Part shown: positions 54,266 through 64,000 of the stretch, one piece after another
Numbering within the stretch: position 1 is the first letter of the stretch
Layout of the letters: each line of letters begins with the position of its first letter
Origin: Macrocystis pyrifera
Taxonomy: Eukaryota; Sar; Phaeophyceae; Laminariales; Laminariaceae
NCBI GenBank assembly: GCA_031763025.1
Contig: JASSKH010000006.1
Coordinates: 1,275,048-1,339,047 of the forward strand
Reading direction: 5' to 3'
DNA length: 64,000 nt
Translations under genes and position numbers: made by a program
The notes under the pieces: generated by a model
Told to the model about the DNA's origin: nothing
The model's database searches: none
The model's input: the letters and a program-made list of their open reading frames with translations, nothing else

Positions 54266-55245
54266 TTGCTAGCCGAATACCCTTTGCCCACACCGCAAAA
54301 CGCTCCGTTACGAAGAGAAATACATTTTGTCCCAGGACACTTGAGTTCGGCCATAGAATTCCGGGAACACGATATCCTGGCAGATTTTCCGGAGGAACAA
54401 GGAAGGCAGATGTTGGGCTGGCTCAACGGGGTCCGGGTTCACGAATTTATTGATCCGAAAGCGAAAGGAGAGTTCCTAGGTCGGCGGTACGGCGGGAAGG
54501 AAATCACGTCGTCGTCTCTCCAAAACCATGCACCACCGGAATTTGAACCATGGGTAGACGTAGAACTGGCAAATCTCGTCAGCAAGGGCTGTTTGGCAAA
54601 ATGGTCAGACATCGCGGATGTCGAAAAGCAGCCGACCCCCCCGCCTGGTCCTAGCATTGGGAGGGGAATCCAGCAAACCCGGGCTGTTTTGGGATGGGAG
54701 ATGGCTCAACAAAACGTGTAGACATACCCCTTTTTTACATGGACGGATTAGGAAAGGTGGCACAATTGCAGCTTGGCAAGGCGCGTACCAGGCAACGCTG
54801 AACCATAAGTGCGGTTTTCACCATGTTCCCCTCGACCCGGAGTCGTGGACATATTTCGGTTTGTGCTGGAGACGAGAAAACAACGTGTGCGGACCGTACT
54901 CCGCTTCGGTTGGTGCTCGTCCCCGTACATCTACCACACACTTATCAGCGGCGGCAGTGGGACAGTACTTGAGAGCACGCGATGTTTTGCCAGTGTTGGT
55001 CTGGATCGACGATTTCTATTCGACGAACTTCCGCGCCTCACGCAACGAAACGCCGCGGCAACAGGCCGTGGCTGCTCAGGCGGCAGTGCACATGGCGCTC
55101 TGCGTGTTCCGCAGGGCGGGGTACTTCATGTCCGCGAAGAAACGCGTACTCACCCCCACAACCCGGTTAGTATACTTGCGGATAGTGTGTGACTCTGAGA
55201 GACGTGTCGTTTCGAGGTCCCGGAAGACAAGTGTACAAGCATGAC
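54266..55245 (+). pseudogene. Reverse transcriptase of the DIRS-type element, frameshifted
   Basis: The N-terminal part (54266-54650) reads HLSSAIEFREHDILADFPEE and ELANLVSKGCLAKWSDI, typical of the region before the palm. After a frame change near 54650 come GLFWDGRWLNKT, CGFHHVPLDPESWTYFGLCW (the catalytic D-region has Asn-His-Lys where Asp is expected), a displaced LRFGWCSSPYIYHTL in another frame at about 54900, and LPVLVWIDDFYSTNF with the xDD catalytic pair at about 55000. At least three frameshifts, so inactive. Confidence 0.85.
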
Positions 55246-55375
55246 GGTGGCAGTCCCGCCCCGCCGCGAGCCTGTACACGTTCCACATGCACCAACAGAT
55301 CGGACACCTCGAGCGTACCGGAAGGAGTTAGACTCTCGGAAACGGTTAAGGTATCCCCAAACGGAAACCTCATGG

Positions 55376-55900
55376 ACGAATTCGACAGATGGTTGGAGTT
55401 GCGGGCTCGCACGAACGGGGCGGCGTGGTTCCAGGCACTGCATCGGGTGCTGTCAGTATCGGGGGCAACAGGCGCTTCGTCTTCCGGTTGGGGTGGGGTC
55501 ATGAGGGGTCCGGACCGGCCCCAGTTTGAGGCGGCAGCCGACTTCCCGGATGATCGGGTAGAGGCACACATCAACGAGAAGGAAGCATACGCTTTACTAG
55601 AGACCCTCCGTTTGTTTAGTCAGGCCAGGCCGTCCCAGATCCGGGGGTCGACTGTAGTCGTAGACGTCGGGCAACCAGACTTTGTTTCACGCTTTTCGTG
55701 AGGGAAAACCCTTCAATGCTCGACTGCACGAAGTCATAGCTGGTCTGTTCTGGTTGCAAGTGGGGCTAGATTTCTCCCTCAGCCTGCGGTGGGTGTGCTC
55801 CGGGGACAACAAGGAGGCAGACGACCTCTCTCGGGCCAATGGCGAGGAGTACGTACGCCTGAATCGGGAAGTGTTTGATATTCTTTGGACGAATTGGGCG
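55376..55900 (+). pseudogene. RNase H domain of the element, with lost catalytic Asp
   Basis: MDEFDRWLELRARTNGAAWF, then SGATGASSSGWGGVM where DIRS-type RNase H has TDASxxGWG: GGC at 55471-55473 replaces the Asp codon. HINEKEAYALLETL supplies the Glu. After a frameshift near 55670 the domain continues FHAFREGKPFNARLHEVIAG and LRWVCSGDNKEADDLSRANG, the usual N..AD.LSR end. Confidence 0.85.
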
Positions 55901-57050
55901 GGGGTTCGACATGGACTTGATGGCCACGACGGCTTCGTCTCAGCGAATCCCAGAGGGGGTCCAGGGGGCAGGGGAACAGCTCCCTTTCTATTCGCGTCAT
56001 CACACAGAGGCAAGCGCGGGGGTAGACGTGCTAAGCCAGGATGTCAGCATGATGTGCCCGACTTGTCGAGGGAATGTTCTGGTTTCTGTTTCCCACCCAC
56101 GAGCATGATAGGAGTCGTACTGCAACACCTGGAAGAAAGAAGGGCGCACGCAGTTTTTTTGGCACCGGTTCTGAAACTGCAGTGGTTCACCAGGCTGGCC
56201 GGGGCGACAGCAAGGTCTATGAGAGTGTCAGAGCCAGGAGGGGCGAGCCAGTTTTTTCCGTCTACACCACAAGAGGAACAGGGTACCGTACCCTCTTCCA
56301 CAAGTGGGGAATGAGGGCGGTGGAAGCGGATTTCAGACGGCAATATATGTCATATTTGCACCACGAACGCGTCTCACTTATGCAACATACGTTTCGAGAA
56401 ATGGTACCCATACAGCCGCTTGACACCACAAACCGATCGGCGCGTTTGTTACTTCGACCAACACCGACCCGAACAGGCTGTTCGGGGGATGCTGCTTGAT
56501 CATTGCGTTCCTTGGTACACCAGATGGCAACATTACTTCCAGGTCTATCAGCATCAAGCAGGGTGACCCGGGACACATCCAACAGTTCTTTGGTCAAAGT
56601 GTCCGCGAGACGGGCACGAGTACCGTGCCTTTAAGTGTCTCGGCGAGAACGACGAGGCATTCAGGTTCTGCCAATTTTGCGAAAAAACCCGAGAAACGTT
56701 GTGTCGTACGGACGAAGCCCCGGTCTTGACCGTGGATGAGGAAGCTGCTGTCGAGAAGCGAGCGGAAGAGTTCCACACAGCCGTGGCAGCGCTGGCATCC
56801 GTCAAAAAGCAGAAACCAGACGACGGATTTGTTCGACAGGTTTCTGAAATCACGCGTAGGGAGAGGGGCCAAGGACATGGCGTCGGCGCAACCAACAGAC
56901 GTCCTTCATTTACGGTGTTGGCTAGACTCTTGCGGGGACCGGAGGCGCACAGTATAGTGCACGGTGTCGACTGTGAAGCAGCAGGGACCGACTTTACAAC
57001 GGATGGGCGCAACGCGGGAGGGCTATTCAGTAAAAGGCTCGCACAGGAAT
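55901..57050 (+). pseudogene. Linker and N-terminal recombinase region, frameshifted
   Basis: AGVDVLSQD and FPPTSMIGVVLQHLEERRAH frames match the region between RNase H and recombinase in such elements. Near 56610-56720 a frame has Cys pairs (FKCLGEND, FRFCQFCE). QPTDVLHLRCWLDSCGDRRR at 56880-56945 looks like the start of the recombinase DNA-binding domain. Several frameshifts. Confidence 0.6.
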
Positions 57051-57344
57051 AACTCCGAACAAATTACGTATCGAAGCTACGTAGCAGTAGCGTATGAGAG
57101 AGACCTAGGGGGTGACCCCAGCGTGGTGCGACCAACTGAGGGTGGGCAACCCAGTCCGGAGTGACCTGGGTACCCAGTGCATGGCTTTTACTAGGTCTGA
57201 ACAAAAAGAAGGCAGGAGTACGGGTAAAAAAAGGAACCGATACTACTGCGCAGTCACTTGGCAGACATCGTAGCACCTCTAAGGGCACGCATCCAGGGTA
57301 CATAGAGTAGATAAAGCAGAGAAGCTGATCCTCGCACGAAATAT

Positions 57345-58002
57345 CGCGTTGTTTTTACGGTAGCCTCCAGTACAACAAAGCGCGGGGACGAACTCACGCG
57401 CACTCTCATCCAGCGCATTCTCAGACTCCCGAACCACTGCGGTTTTCTGTTTATTTTTCAATGGGGAAAAACCGTGCGGGACGGCGCAGACCATCTGCTC
57501 ACAGTCCCTTGCGACGAGCAGCATGCGGACACGTGCCCAATCACAGCGGTCGAAAACTGAATAGCAATGGGAAAATTCGTAGGATGGGGACATGGAGAAA
57601 GGTTACCTTTTCCCGACCATCTCTACGATAGGACAGGACCGCAGACCGGTGAGGGGCTCGCTACCATTCTCAGCGAGCCAAATGACGGTGCCTCTGAAGC
57701 AGAGCGCCGCGGCAGCTGGCGTACAAGGGGATTTTTCCATGCATTCTTTCAGGTCGGGGGGGGCGGTCTCGCGAGCATTAGCAGGAGATTATATACCCAC
57801 TGTCATGCAACGGGCGTTCTGGAAGAACCCCAAAACGGCCTGGAGATACATGCAGTTAGCTCAAGTAGTGTCACCCGGGTCTTCGGGGTATTCCATGATC
57901 CCCGGTGTAACAGAAGACCAGTACAAGTTGATCAATGAGTTTCCACTGAGTGAGCAGAGTAGGTCATGGGCGGCTTCTGGAAATGCACCAATGATGCAAT
58001 AA
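57345..58002 (+). CDS. Tyrosine recombinase of the DIRS-type element, C-terminal catalytic part
   Basis: An uninterrupted frame from ATG 57592 to TAA 58000-58002 (136 codons) encodes GYLFPTIS, then MHSFRSGGAVSRALAG, AFWKNPKTAWRYMQLAQV and NEFPLSEQSRSWAA. The H-x-x-R, the Trp in place of the second His, and the Tyr nucleophile nine residues later are the tyrosine-recombinase catalytic pattern. Upstream frames (57345-57591) still show TVPCDEQHADTCPITAVENL, the preceding part of the domain, but shifted, so the full enzyme is not intact. It would insert a circular cDNA by recombination. Confidence 0.85.
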
Positions 58003-58144
58003 GACAGGGACAAGATAAAGCACGCAATAAGAGAGAGGAGGGTGGGAGGCAGACTCGATCGCCCTATCGATCAACCGCAGGCGACGTACAATCGTGATGA
58101 TGAGAGAGACTGGAGAGTATGGGAGGGTAGGTAGCGCCGGCCAC

Positions 58145-58372
58145 GGTAGGTGCTTCCACCATTCTTATCCCACACTATATGAGAAGAAGAACTGGTCCAA
58201 GAACACATGCGTATTATCCAGGACCGAGGCGGGGAACGTTCTTGAATGATTCCCTATCCCGGTCCAAAGGTTAGGCTTCATTATTGGGACAGTGGGCAGG
58301 CACACAAGCCCACAAGTCATCAAGCCGTTCTTCTACAAATACAGATCGGAGAAGTGAGAGTTTATTTGAGAC
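58145..58372 (+). repeat. Internal terminal-repeat block of the retrotransposon
   Basis: Holds the first 75-bp repeat (58145-58217), the inverted 89-bp segment (58231-58318) and the second copy of the 54-bp left segment (58319-58372), contiguous and just after the recombinase stop. Confidence 0.88.
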
Positions 58373-58563
58373 ACCGCCCGCCCACCCCACCTATAAACAC
58401 CACCAAGTACTGTATAACATAAGATGCTAAAAGTCATTATTTTAAACCGCCGGTAGAAAAGGCCCGAGTGTCCGGTTTTCTCTTGTACTGCCGAAATACA
58501 CGAGATAATCTCGACGACACTCCGGGGGGCATTTCGCCGTCGGGGTGGCAGCACCGACCCTTC

Positions 58564-58710
58564 GGTAGGTGCTTCCACCATTCTTATCCCACACTCTATG
58601 AGAAGAAGAACTGGTTCAAGAGCACATGCGTATTCGCCCAGCATGACGCATCGCAGATATGACTACTGCAGGTATTACTGAGGTCACGCCTAATTACCAC
58701 CCATTACTAC
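58564..58710 (+). repeat. Right end of the retrotransposon
   Basis: Second 75-bp repeat (GGTAGGTGCTTCCACCATTC ...) fused to the second copy of the 82-bp left-end segment (CGTATTCGCCCAGCATGACG ...). Confidence 0.88.
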
Positions 58711-58886
58711 TAGCTTTTAGTATTATCGGAAATAATGGTACTATTTATAGTTGTACGTGGTGATAGTATATAACTCCGTGCAAATCCGAACAGCCCAGCA
58801 TGTACGTGCCAGTATACCGCTGGTGCCAGCAGGCGCAGCAGCAGTGTTCTCTAGTATTGACAGATACCTGGTACGTCGACTCGACC

Positions 58887-59209
58887 TATATGCGGCGTCC
58901 CCGGTGGCTTGGTAGGTGGTCGGCGAGCCTGTCAAGATCAATTTCGTGAGTTCGAGTCTCACCGAGTGCATGCTCATAGGGACTTTTTCTTGCATAAAAA
59001 ATTGATAAGCGGAAAGCGCGAAAGCGTGAGTTGGCTACATTCGATGAAAATCGACGAGCAGTGGGAATGCTGAACCCTACCTGGTATGCGCGATAAAAAC
59101 TAAAGGCACGTACCGGGGGGGAGAAGGGACGACACCTGTGACCACGGCTTGTCCAGAAGATCGTCAAGGGTAAAACCTCCTACGAGTGGGCCGGAAAGTA
59201 AAAGTGATG

Positions 59210-59244
<35 letters not shown>

Positions 59245-59247
59245 TGC
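58887..59247 (+). mobile_element. tRNA-derived SINE with TSD and poly(A) tail
   Basis: The body starts at 58894 (GGCGTCCCCGGTGGCTTGGT). A-box-like TGGCTTGGTAGG at 58905-58916, B-box-like AGTTCGAGTCTC about 33 nt on. About 90% alike by eye to the 44.6-kb copy through CGGCTTGTCCAGAAGATCG, then A29. A 7-bp direct repeat TATATGC flanks it (58887-58893, 59241-59247). Compared with the other copy it has an extra CCTGGTA at 59080-59086. Confidence 0.92.
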
Positions 59248-59526
59248 AGGAGCGACCCGCACAAAACTTTGTGCAGGGTTCGGGTCTTATTTGTCAAGGT
59301 GGGTCTGTCGGCCGCCCGGCGTTTTTTGGGAAAAACGCCACCAAACACGCGGAGGAGCCGGGTGACTTGACTGCCCCTGCCGACCTCGAGCCCCCCGAAG
59401 AATTGGGGTTCGGGTTAAGGTTAGGGTTAGGGTGAGGCCTGAGGTTGGGCTGGTCTGGACCGACGTGCAAGGTTGAAAATGACGACACACGCCCTGCACA
59501 AAGTTCTGTGCGGCGCGCTCCTGCAC
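59246..59526. mobile_element. Family D TIR element, second copy
   Basis: Left end GCAGGAGCGACCCGCACAAA, right end TTCTGTGCGGCGCGCTCCTG: about 32-bp inverted ends. Its hairpin is GCG-T6-GGG-A5-CGC, much shorter than in the 18.3-kb copy. Contains GGTTAAGGTTAGGGTTAGGG. The SINE inserted at or beside its left edge. Confidence 0.82.
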
Positions 59527-59529
59527 ATG

Positions 59530-60540
59530 GCGGGATCCTTCGTGCTATTGCTTCTCTGCGGGACAGAGATCTCCTGTCAAGTACCAGTAGCCTGGTACGT
59601 CAATTTCATACATACAGCAGTCATCAGTATAACTGCCTTGAAGCTCATGGTGTGGTATGCCTACCCCGTTCATACCGTAGTCTCTCTGCTCGAAGGGTCG
59701 GGGCACTCATTGCACGAGTGTATGGTTGGTCGTGCTTCGTACGCCACGCCACCGCGCTACCCCCCTACGCCACCTCTCGTATGCACCAGGTACAGGTACA
59801 GGTACTGGTACCAGGACCAGCCCAAGGTCAGTGTACTGGTGTTGTACGTACGAGGTTCCCAAGTACCAGTACACCTCCAGCAAAGGATGCTCCAGCACGT
59901 GCAACCAGAAAGGGCCGACAGCGACTACGTACTTCGTGCACGCCGGCAGAGGATGCAACCGTATGCTACACTACGCTACTCTAGCCGCGTGCCACGTGTG
60001 TTCCGTGTGCACGCCTATCACGATACGCACCCGTATTGTGTTCGTTCTGCTGCACCTCAAAGTACAACGTACATACGATAAGACACACACGCCCAAACCT
60101 CTATATAATACCTTCCATCGCCACGATGACGAGCACATTTTTTATCGCAGAGTCTCCAGACATGTTGCCGACACCCAGATCTCGTTGAGAATCACGTGAA
60201 GTGCTGTGCAACGTGGTCACGGGCGGGATTTGAGAGAAGGTGGGCACGCGCCGGACCGTGGAAGGGAAAAGGTGTGCCGTGAGAGGAGCAGCGAACCTGC
60301 TAAACCGCATCAACATAGGTGCACGATGCACCACCACCACAACCACTCTGTAGCCGCCTTTTGTTGAGATATCGAACCAGAACCAGCATCCCACTTAAAA
60401 AAGTCGAAACTCCCGCTGGTTCTAAGCGCTTGTTTAAACCATTTTCCCCCCAATTTGTACCGATCTGTGAGGTCTCGATTCTCGAGTTGTTCGGTTGCTC
60501 GAAAGCACTGATTGATCTCTAGACTCTAGACAGGCCAGCC
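59530..60540. other. No gene recognised
   Basis: Open frames at 59473-60081 start inside the TIR element and have no recognised homology. Dense GGTACCAGGTACAGGTAC-like motifs near 59785-59880. Confidence 0.35.
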
Positions 60541-60586
60541 CCAGGGGGAACTGTTGATCCAGCTGGAGCCCAAGACGACCACTCGA

Positions 60587-60939
60587 ATGTGGCTAGCCTC
60601 GGCTTTTTTACATCTGACATCCGCAGCTTCAACATCCGCGGCCTCTCCCTCGTCCCTGTCTTTCCTGTCCCATGCTCTGGTGCCAAGGGCACTTCTCGTA
60701 GGAACTTGTCGGAGCAGGAGGCCGCCGAGGTCTCAGCAAAGCACAGCAGCAGCAGCAGCCGCCGTTCTTGCTCGCAGCAGACGCTTCTTAGCTGACGTCG
60801 CTTGCGCGAGCACCTCCCCTGCTGCTGCGGGTGCAGGCGGAGGCGAAGGAGGCAGCATGGTCCCGGAAGATGCAGCGTCCCTGATTCGGGAGGTGTACAG
60901 GGCCAAGCCCACGCCGCAACTTTGCTTGTCAAGCACGGG
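60587..60939 (+). CDS. First exon of a gene, possible CinA-like domain start
   Basis: From ATG 60587 it encodes a hydrophobic, Ser/Ala-rich N-terminus (MWLASAFLHLTSAAST ...), an Ala/Arg-rich stretch, a Gly-rich linker, and then MVPEDAASLIREVYRAKPTP and QLCLSSTG, ending at a consensus donor GG/GTAAGC after 60939 in phase 2. The N-terminus would suit an organelle transit peptide. The 'LIxxVYxxxxPxxLxLxxTGG' end resembles the start of CinA C-terminal-like (nicotinamide-nucleotide amidohydrolase-like) domains of algae and plants. No following exon is evident before 64000, so most of the gene would be beyond the window. Confidence 0.4.
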
Positions 60940-61042
60940 GTAAGCCAAGCGAGGAAAAAGAGCTCGTGTATTGATGATGCTGATGATGACAGCGACAGCA
61001 TTCGTATACATAATGTGGTCGAACCTCGCACGAGTAGCACGT

Positions 61043-61049
<7 letters not shown>

Positions 61050-61088
<39 letters not shown>
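61050..61088 (+). repeat. (CAG)n microsatellite
   Basis: About 12 CAG units inside the intron after 60939. Confidence 0.95.
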
Positions 61089-61089
<1 letters not shown>

Positions 61090-61361
61090 GGCCACATTCG
61101 TGACGCATGTACATACCAGGCTTGAGTATATCATAGGTTGGCCGATCTTGTCCCAAGAGGAAGCGTACATTCACTTCATGCAAGCTGTGTGTGGTACCAG
61201 ATAATGCATGCGGACGTGCGGACGACAGGCACAGACAGCTTTTCCTTCGAGCCATGTTGCAGTTTCGCCCGCGTGCGTACGCGATACGCGGAGGGCCACC
61301 CTGTCCATTCTCGCGAAAGGGCTACCTGCGGAGCGCTTGCTGGCCTCAGCGCGCAGTAGGA

Positions 61362-61362
61362 G

Positions 61363-61394
<32 letters not shown>
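61362..61394 (+). repeat. (GTT)n microsatellite
   Basis: Eleven GTT units. Confidence 0.95.
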
Positions 61395-61714
61395 CCATTG
61401 TCTCATCTTCACGGCAGTTGCAATGCGTTCTGTGGTCGCAGGACAGGCTCCGATAACTCTTGGGGTGGGGAATACCTCGGTACAGCAGCAGTAGAAATGA
61501 AAAAACAAGCAAATAATCAGCGCCTACTGCCGTGTAGCACATCTACACCTCAGACAATAATAAAAAAAGTTAGGTCCGCTCTCGTGCTCGTGCGTTATCA
61601 GGTACACATACACGCGGTACGCTGCTGCTGTACATGTCGCCACAGAAACCGAGGAGACCGCGTACGACTACCCAGGAAAAAATAGACAGGACGAAAAAAA
61701 ACAACTCGACGCCG

Positions 61715-61860
61715 AAAAATCGAAAATCAAAAGGCGAAAAGAGAGAGAGGGAGAAAAAGAGAGAGGGAGAGAAAACGAAAAAAAAAAAAAAACGATTAAG
61801 CAAGAAAAGCAAGAAAAGCAAGAAATCAAGAAAGGAAAACACACAAGAGAATGCGCAGAT
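61715..61860 (+). repeat. A-rich purine stretch
   Basis: GAGAGAGGGAGAAAAAG and AAGCAAGAAAAGCAAGAAA repeats. Confidence 0.8.
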
Positions 61861-62060
61861 TTTCGCAGATTGTGCAGGCTCGGAAGAAACGCGAGGTGGA
61901 ACAGAGATAATAACAGAAAAACAAACATACTTACCCCGCTTTTAAGAACACCAGAGGAGAAAAAAAGAAGCTATTAATAATAGACCAGTAGACAAGTATT
62001 GGCGAACAGCGTACTGGTACAATTCATTCAGCGGTACTGCTTCGTACCAGGTACACTGTA

Positions 62061-62113
<53 letters not shown>
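62061..62113 (+). repeat. (CTG)n microsatellite
   Basis: Seventeen CTG units, eight bases after a TACCAGGTA motif. Confidence 0.97.
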
Positions 62114-62117
<4 letters not shown>

Positions 62118-62744
62118 ACCGCCGTCGTGTAAGCTGCAGCAGATACAACATTCGCGAAGCGTGTATACATATCGTACGCGCCAGGCTACGCGGGCACAAG
62201 TTGACCCATCGTCGTGTCCCTAGAGCTGTGCGTCGGCAGGATGTCACAAGTACATGGTACCAGGTACTATTTATAACTAAGGTGCCGTCAGCCAACAACT
62301 GGATTTGGTCGGCAAGTTGGCTGGCGAAGCCCGGTGGTGGCCAACCGACCTGCCCTACAGTAGGTCAGGCGCAGTCAAAAGCAGGGCTTGTGTTATTAAT
62401 CAATCTTGGTTATGTCGCGGATTTGAAGCTGTTTAGGTACCTGCTACATAATTTTTGTAGACTACTACAGTAGTACAGTATAGGCCCGCCAATAAGAAAG
62501 TGCCCAATAAGAACAGAATGGTCACTTTTTGGAGAACGCTGAGAAAATTGGGTTAAGACAGACGGCTCAGCGGTGAACTCTACACTAAATCCTCTGTAGA
62601 ATAGCCTCATAGTATGCTCAAGGTTCTTTGAAGATGGCGCCCCCAAAAAATCTCAGACTTGCCCAGATTAAGTGTTGTTGCTTGTTGGCGGGCCCATACT
62701 GTAGGGCATGAAGGAAGCGCTTTCTGAGGGATCGAAGTACGGGC

Positions 62745-62830
62745 GTAGGCCCAATCCAACGCCTAGGCCTAACCCTAACCCCGACCTTGACCCTAAACCG
62801 ACCCAAACGGGGCCAGAAACGGGCCGGAAA
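62745..62830 (+). repeat. Degenerate telomere-like segment
   Basis: CCTAGGCCTAACCCTAACCC then CGACCTTGACCCTAAACCGACC; similar in flavour to the telomere-like core of the family D TIR elements. Confidence 0.6.
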
Positions 62831-63500
62831 CGCGGCTGCGCAGCTTTCGCATCGACCGAGAACGTTCTGAATGCGGACCATGATGCCGAGCAGCGGGCCT
62901 ACTCGAGCCAATTTCTCAGTCTCCGCGCGGATGAGGGCGTGTCTCAACTCCCTTCAAAGAGCATGGGAACGAGCGGAACGGAACGAGACTTGTCATTTGT
63001 TCCGTGCCTGTGTAAAAAAACGAATCCTGGGCCTCGCCGCCTCGCCAGCCGAATCGGTACGAACGGTGTCTTTTGCACATGCCACGGCAACTTGGTGTCC
63101 ACGTCCATCTTCGGTGGTGTCCGTCTACATCAAATAATATGCTATTTGTTCCCGTTCGGTCGGGCCGTTCGGTCCTCCCAGAAAAGAAAAAAAGGGGTGC
63201 AACGCTTCTTCTTCCTCTTACTAGATATACTGTTTTTCTCGGGCTGCACTGAGTCTATTCGTTTCTCGCAACCGCTCGGCACCAACTCTTATTATTATTC
63301 ATGCGGCAAATAGGATTTCCTTCGGTTCGTTCCAACTCTCTCTGGGCGGGGTTAACACCCGCCCTAAGACACGCCCTGAGGGGACCCCCGCCCCAAAACG
63401 AACAGACGCATCCCGGGCTCAACAGTCCTTCCTAGCAGTATGGAAACCCCCTCAAAGTCGGATAGCCGCCACCTCCGAGGAACGATGTTGCGACGCATAG
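62831..63500. other. No gene recognised
   Basis: An open frame 62708-63313 spans this stretch but starts inside the telomere-like segment and shows no recognised domain or codon bias. Confidence 0.35.
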
Positions 63501-63503
63501 CTA

Positions 63504-63608
63504 TTACGGAGGACCATAGTAAACAGCACCTACGGCACACACAAAAACCTATATATTTCCCTATTTTTACTAACCAAATTTGGTCCCATTTACTATGGCC
63601 CCTCGTAG
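63504..63608 (-). mobile_element. MITE-A copy
   Basis: Minus orientation, TA on both sides; TIRs TTACGGAGG and CCTCGTAG. Confidence 0.9.
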
Positions 63609-63639
63609 TATCAATAGTCGGGGACTTGATCCCTTTCAA

Positions 63640-63715
63640 ATAGTACTCCAGTCCCGTTTTGGGGGCAGACCACTCTAATTCCAAGAAGTTTTTCTTCAAG
63701 ACCGAACTGCAATCC
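63640..63715. mobile_element. Family C palindromic element
   Basis: TACTCCAGTCCCGTTTTGGG ... TCCAAGAAGTTTTTCTTCA ... CCGAACTGCAATCCTG, 32 bp after a MITE-A. Confidence 0.6.
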
Positions 63716-63923
63716 TGAAAGTGTCGAGTCACAGCTCTAATATTCGGACGACATCTCGCTGCATGCAAGCTGGGGTACAGGCAACAGGCAGCTTTCCTTC
63801 GAGCCGGATTTCTTGGGCCGTGAAGTCGGCTATTGTAGACTTCCCGGCTAGTCATCATTTTCTTTTCCTGCGAGCCAGATTTCTCGGGCTCCAACGTTGA
63901 CTATTGTAGACTTTCCGGCTATT

Positions 63924-64000
63924 TACGGGGGACCATAGTAAATAGGACCTACGGTGAAGAATAAAACCTGTATACTTTCCTATTTTTACGAACAATATTT
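63924..64000 (-). mobile_element. MITE-A copy cut by the window edge
   Basis: Starts TTACGGGGGACCATAGTAAA, minus orientation, runs off the end. Confidence 0.88.

Larger units (their letters stand above)
49170..58710 (+). mobile_element. DIRS/Ngaro-type tyrosine-recombinase retrotransposon, degenerate
   Basis: Contains, in order, possible gag-like frames, reverse transcriptase, RNase H and tyrosine recombinase, all on the plus strand and all but the last broken by frameshifts. Its ends follow neither LTR nor LINE rules. An 82-bp segment is directly repeated at 49170-49251 and 58629-58710. A 54-bp segment at 49348-49401 recurs directly at 58319-58372. A 75-bp segment at 58145 recurs at 58564. 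An 89-bp segment at 49259-49347 recurs inverted at 58231-58318. Split direct repeats of this sort are typical of Ngaro/PAT elements and the inverted internal copy of DIRS. A MITE-A and CA-rich satellites lie inside, so part of the length is secondary insertion. Confidence 0.8.

Noticed and set aside
59473..60081. 202-residue plus-strand open frame with hydrophobic stretches
   Set aside because: Starts inside the family D TIR element and then crosses GGTACC-rich repeats; no homologue recognised.

Overview
The window is eukaryotic nuclear DNA from an intron-rich, repeat-laden genome. Recognisable coding sequence is only about 5% of it. It occurs as short GC-rich exons with GT/AG borders and codon phases that join cleanly, separated by introns of 0.5-4.4 kb filled with simple repeats and transposons. 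The protein families (a plant-type methylthioadenosine nucleosidase, a VIP1/PPIP5K inositol pyrophosphate enzyme, a tyrosine-recombinase retrotransposon) and the TTAGGG-like arrays fit a photosynthetic stramenopile such as a brown alga. That placement is inference, because no rRNA, organelle or taxon-specific gene is present.

Layout. 2.2-11.1 kb (+): eight exons of the phosphatase-like half of a VIP1/PPIP5K gene; its kinase half lies upstream of the window and its last exon is not placed. 11-30 kb: no recognised gene; MITEs, a family of poly(C)-flanked repeats, several satellites and a foldback. 44-29.9 kb (-): five exons of 5'-methylthioadenosine nucleosidase spread over 14 kb, with about twenty MITE copies in the introns; the first exon is not found. 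About 46 kb (+): a possible first exon of a small membrane protein. 49.2-58.7 kb (+): a decayed DIRS/Ngaro-type retrotransposon with reverse transcriptase, RNase H, tyrosine recombinase, split direct repeats and an inverted segment. 58.9-59.5 kb: a tRNA-derived SINE with a target-site duplication next to a TIR element. 60.6 kb (+): a first exon resembling the start of a CinA-like domain.

Mobile DNA dominates. One MITE family (MITE-A, about 105 bp, TIR starting TTACGGGGG, inserted at TA) has about 30 near-complete copies plus fragments. A second, 81-bp element (MITE-B) has ends CCA...TGG between TA dinucleotides. The palindromic 9-mer TACCWGGTA occurs 17 times by hand count, against about 0.5 expected. 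In two pairs of repeat copies inside the window it is present in one copy and absent from the other as a clean 7-bp insertion at a TA. This is what excision scars of a CCA/TGG-ended TA transposon should look like, and it is the most interesting signal here.

The two main genes act in separate pathways: inositol pyrophosphate signalling, and the methionine salvage cycle. Nothing suggests joint regulation. What they share is intron architecture: pyrimidine-rich simple repeats (poly-C, CCCTA, TC, CACCG) sit just upstream of many 3' splice sites on the sense strand.
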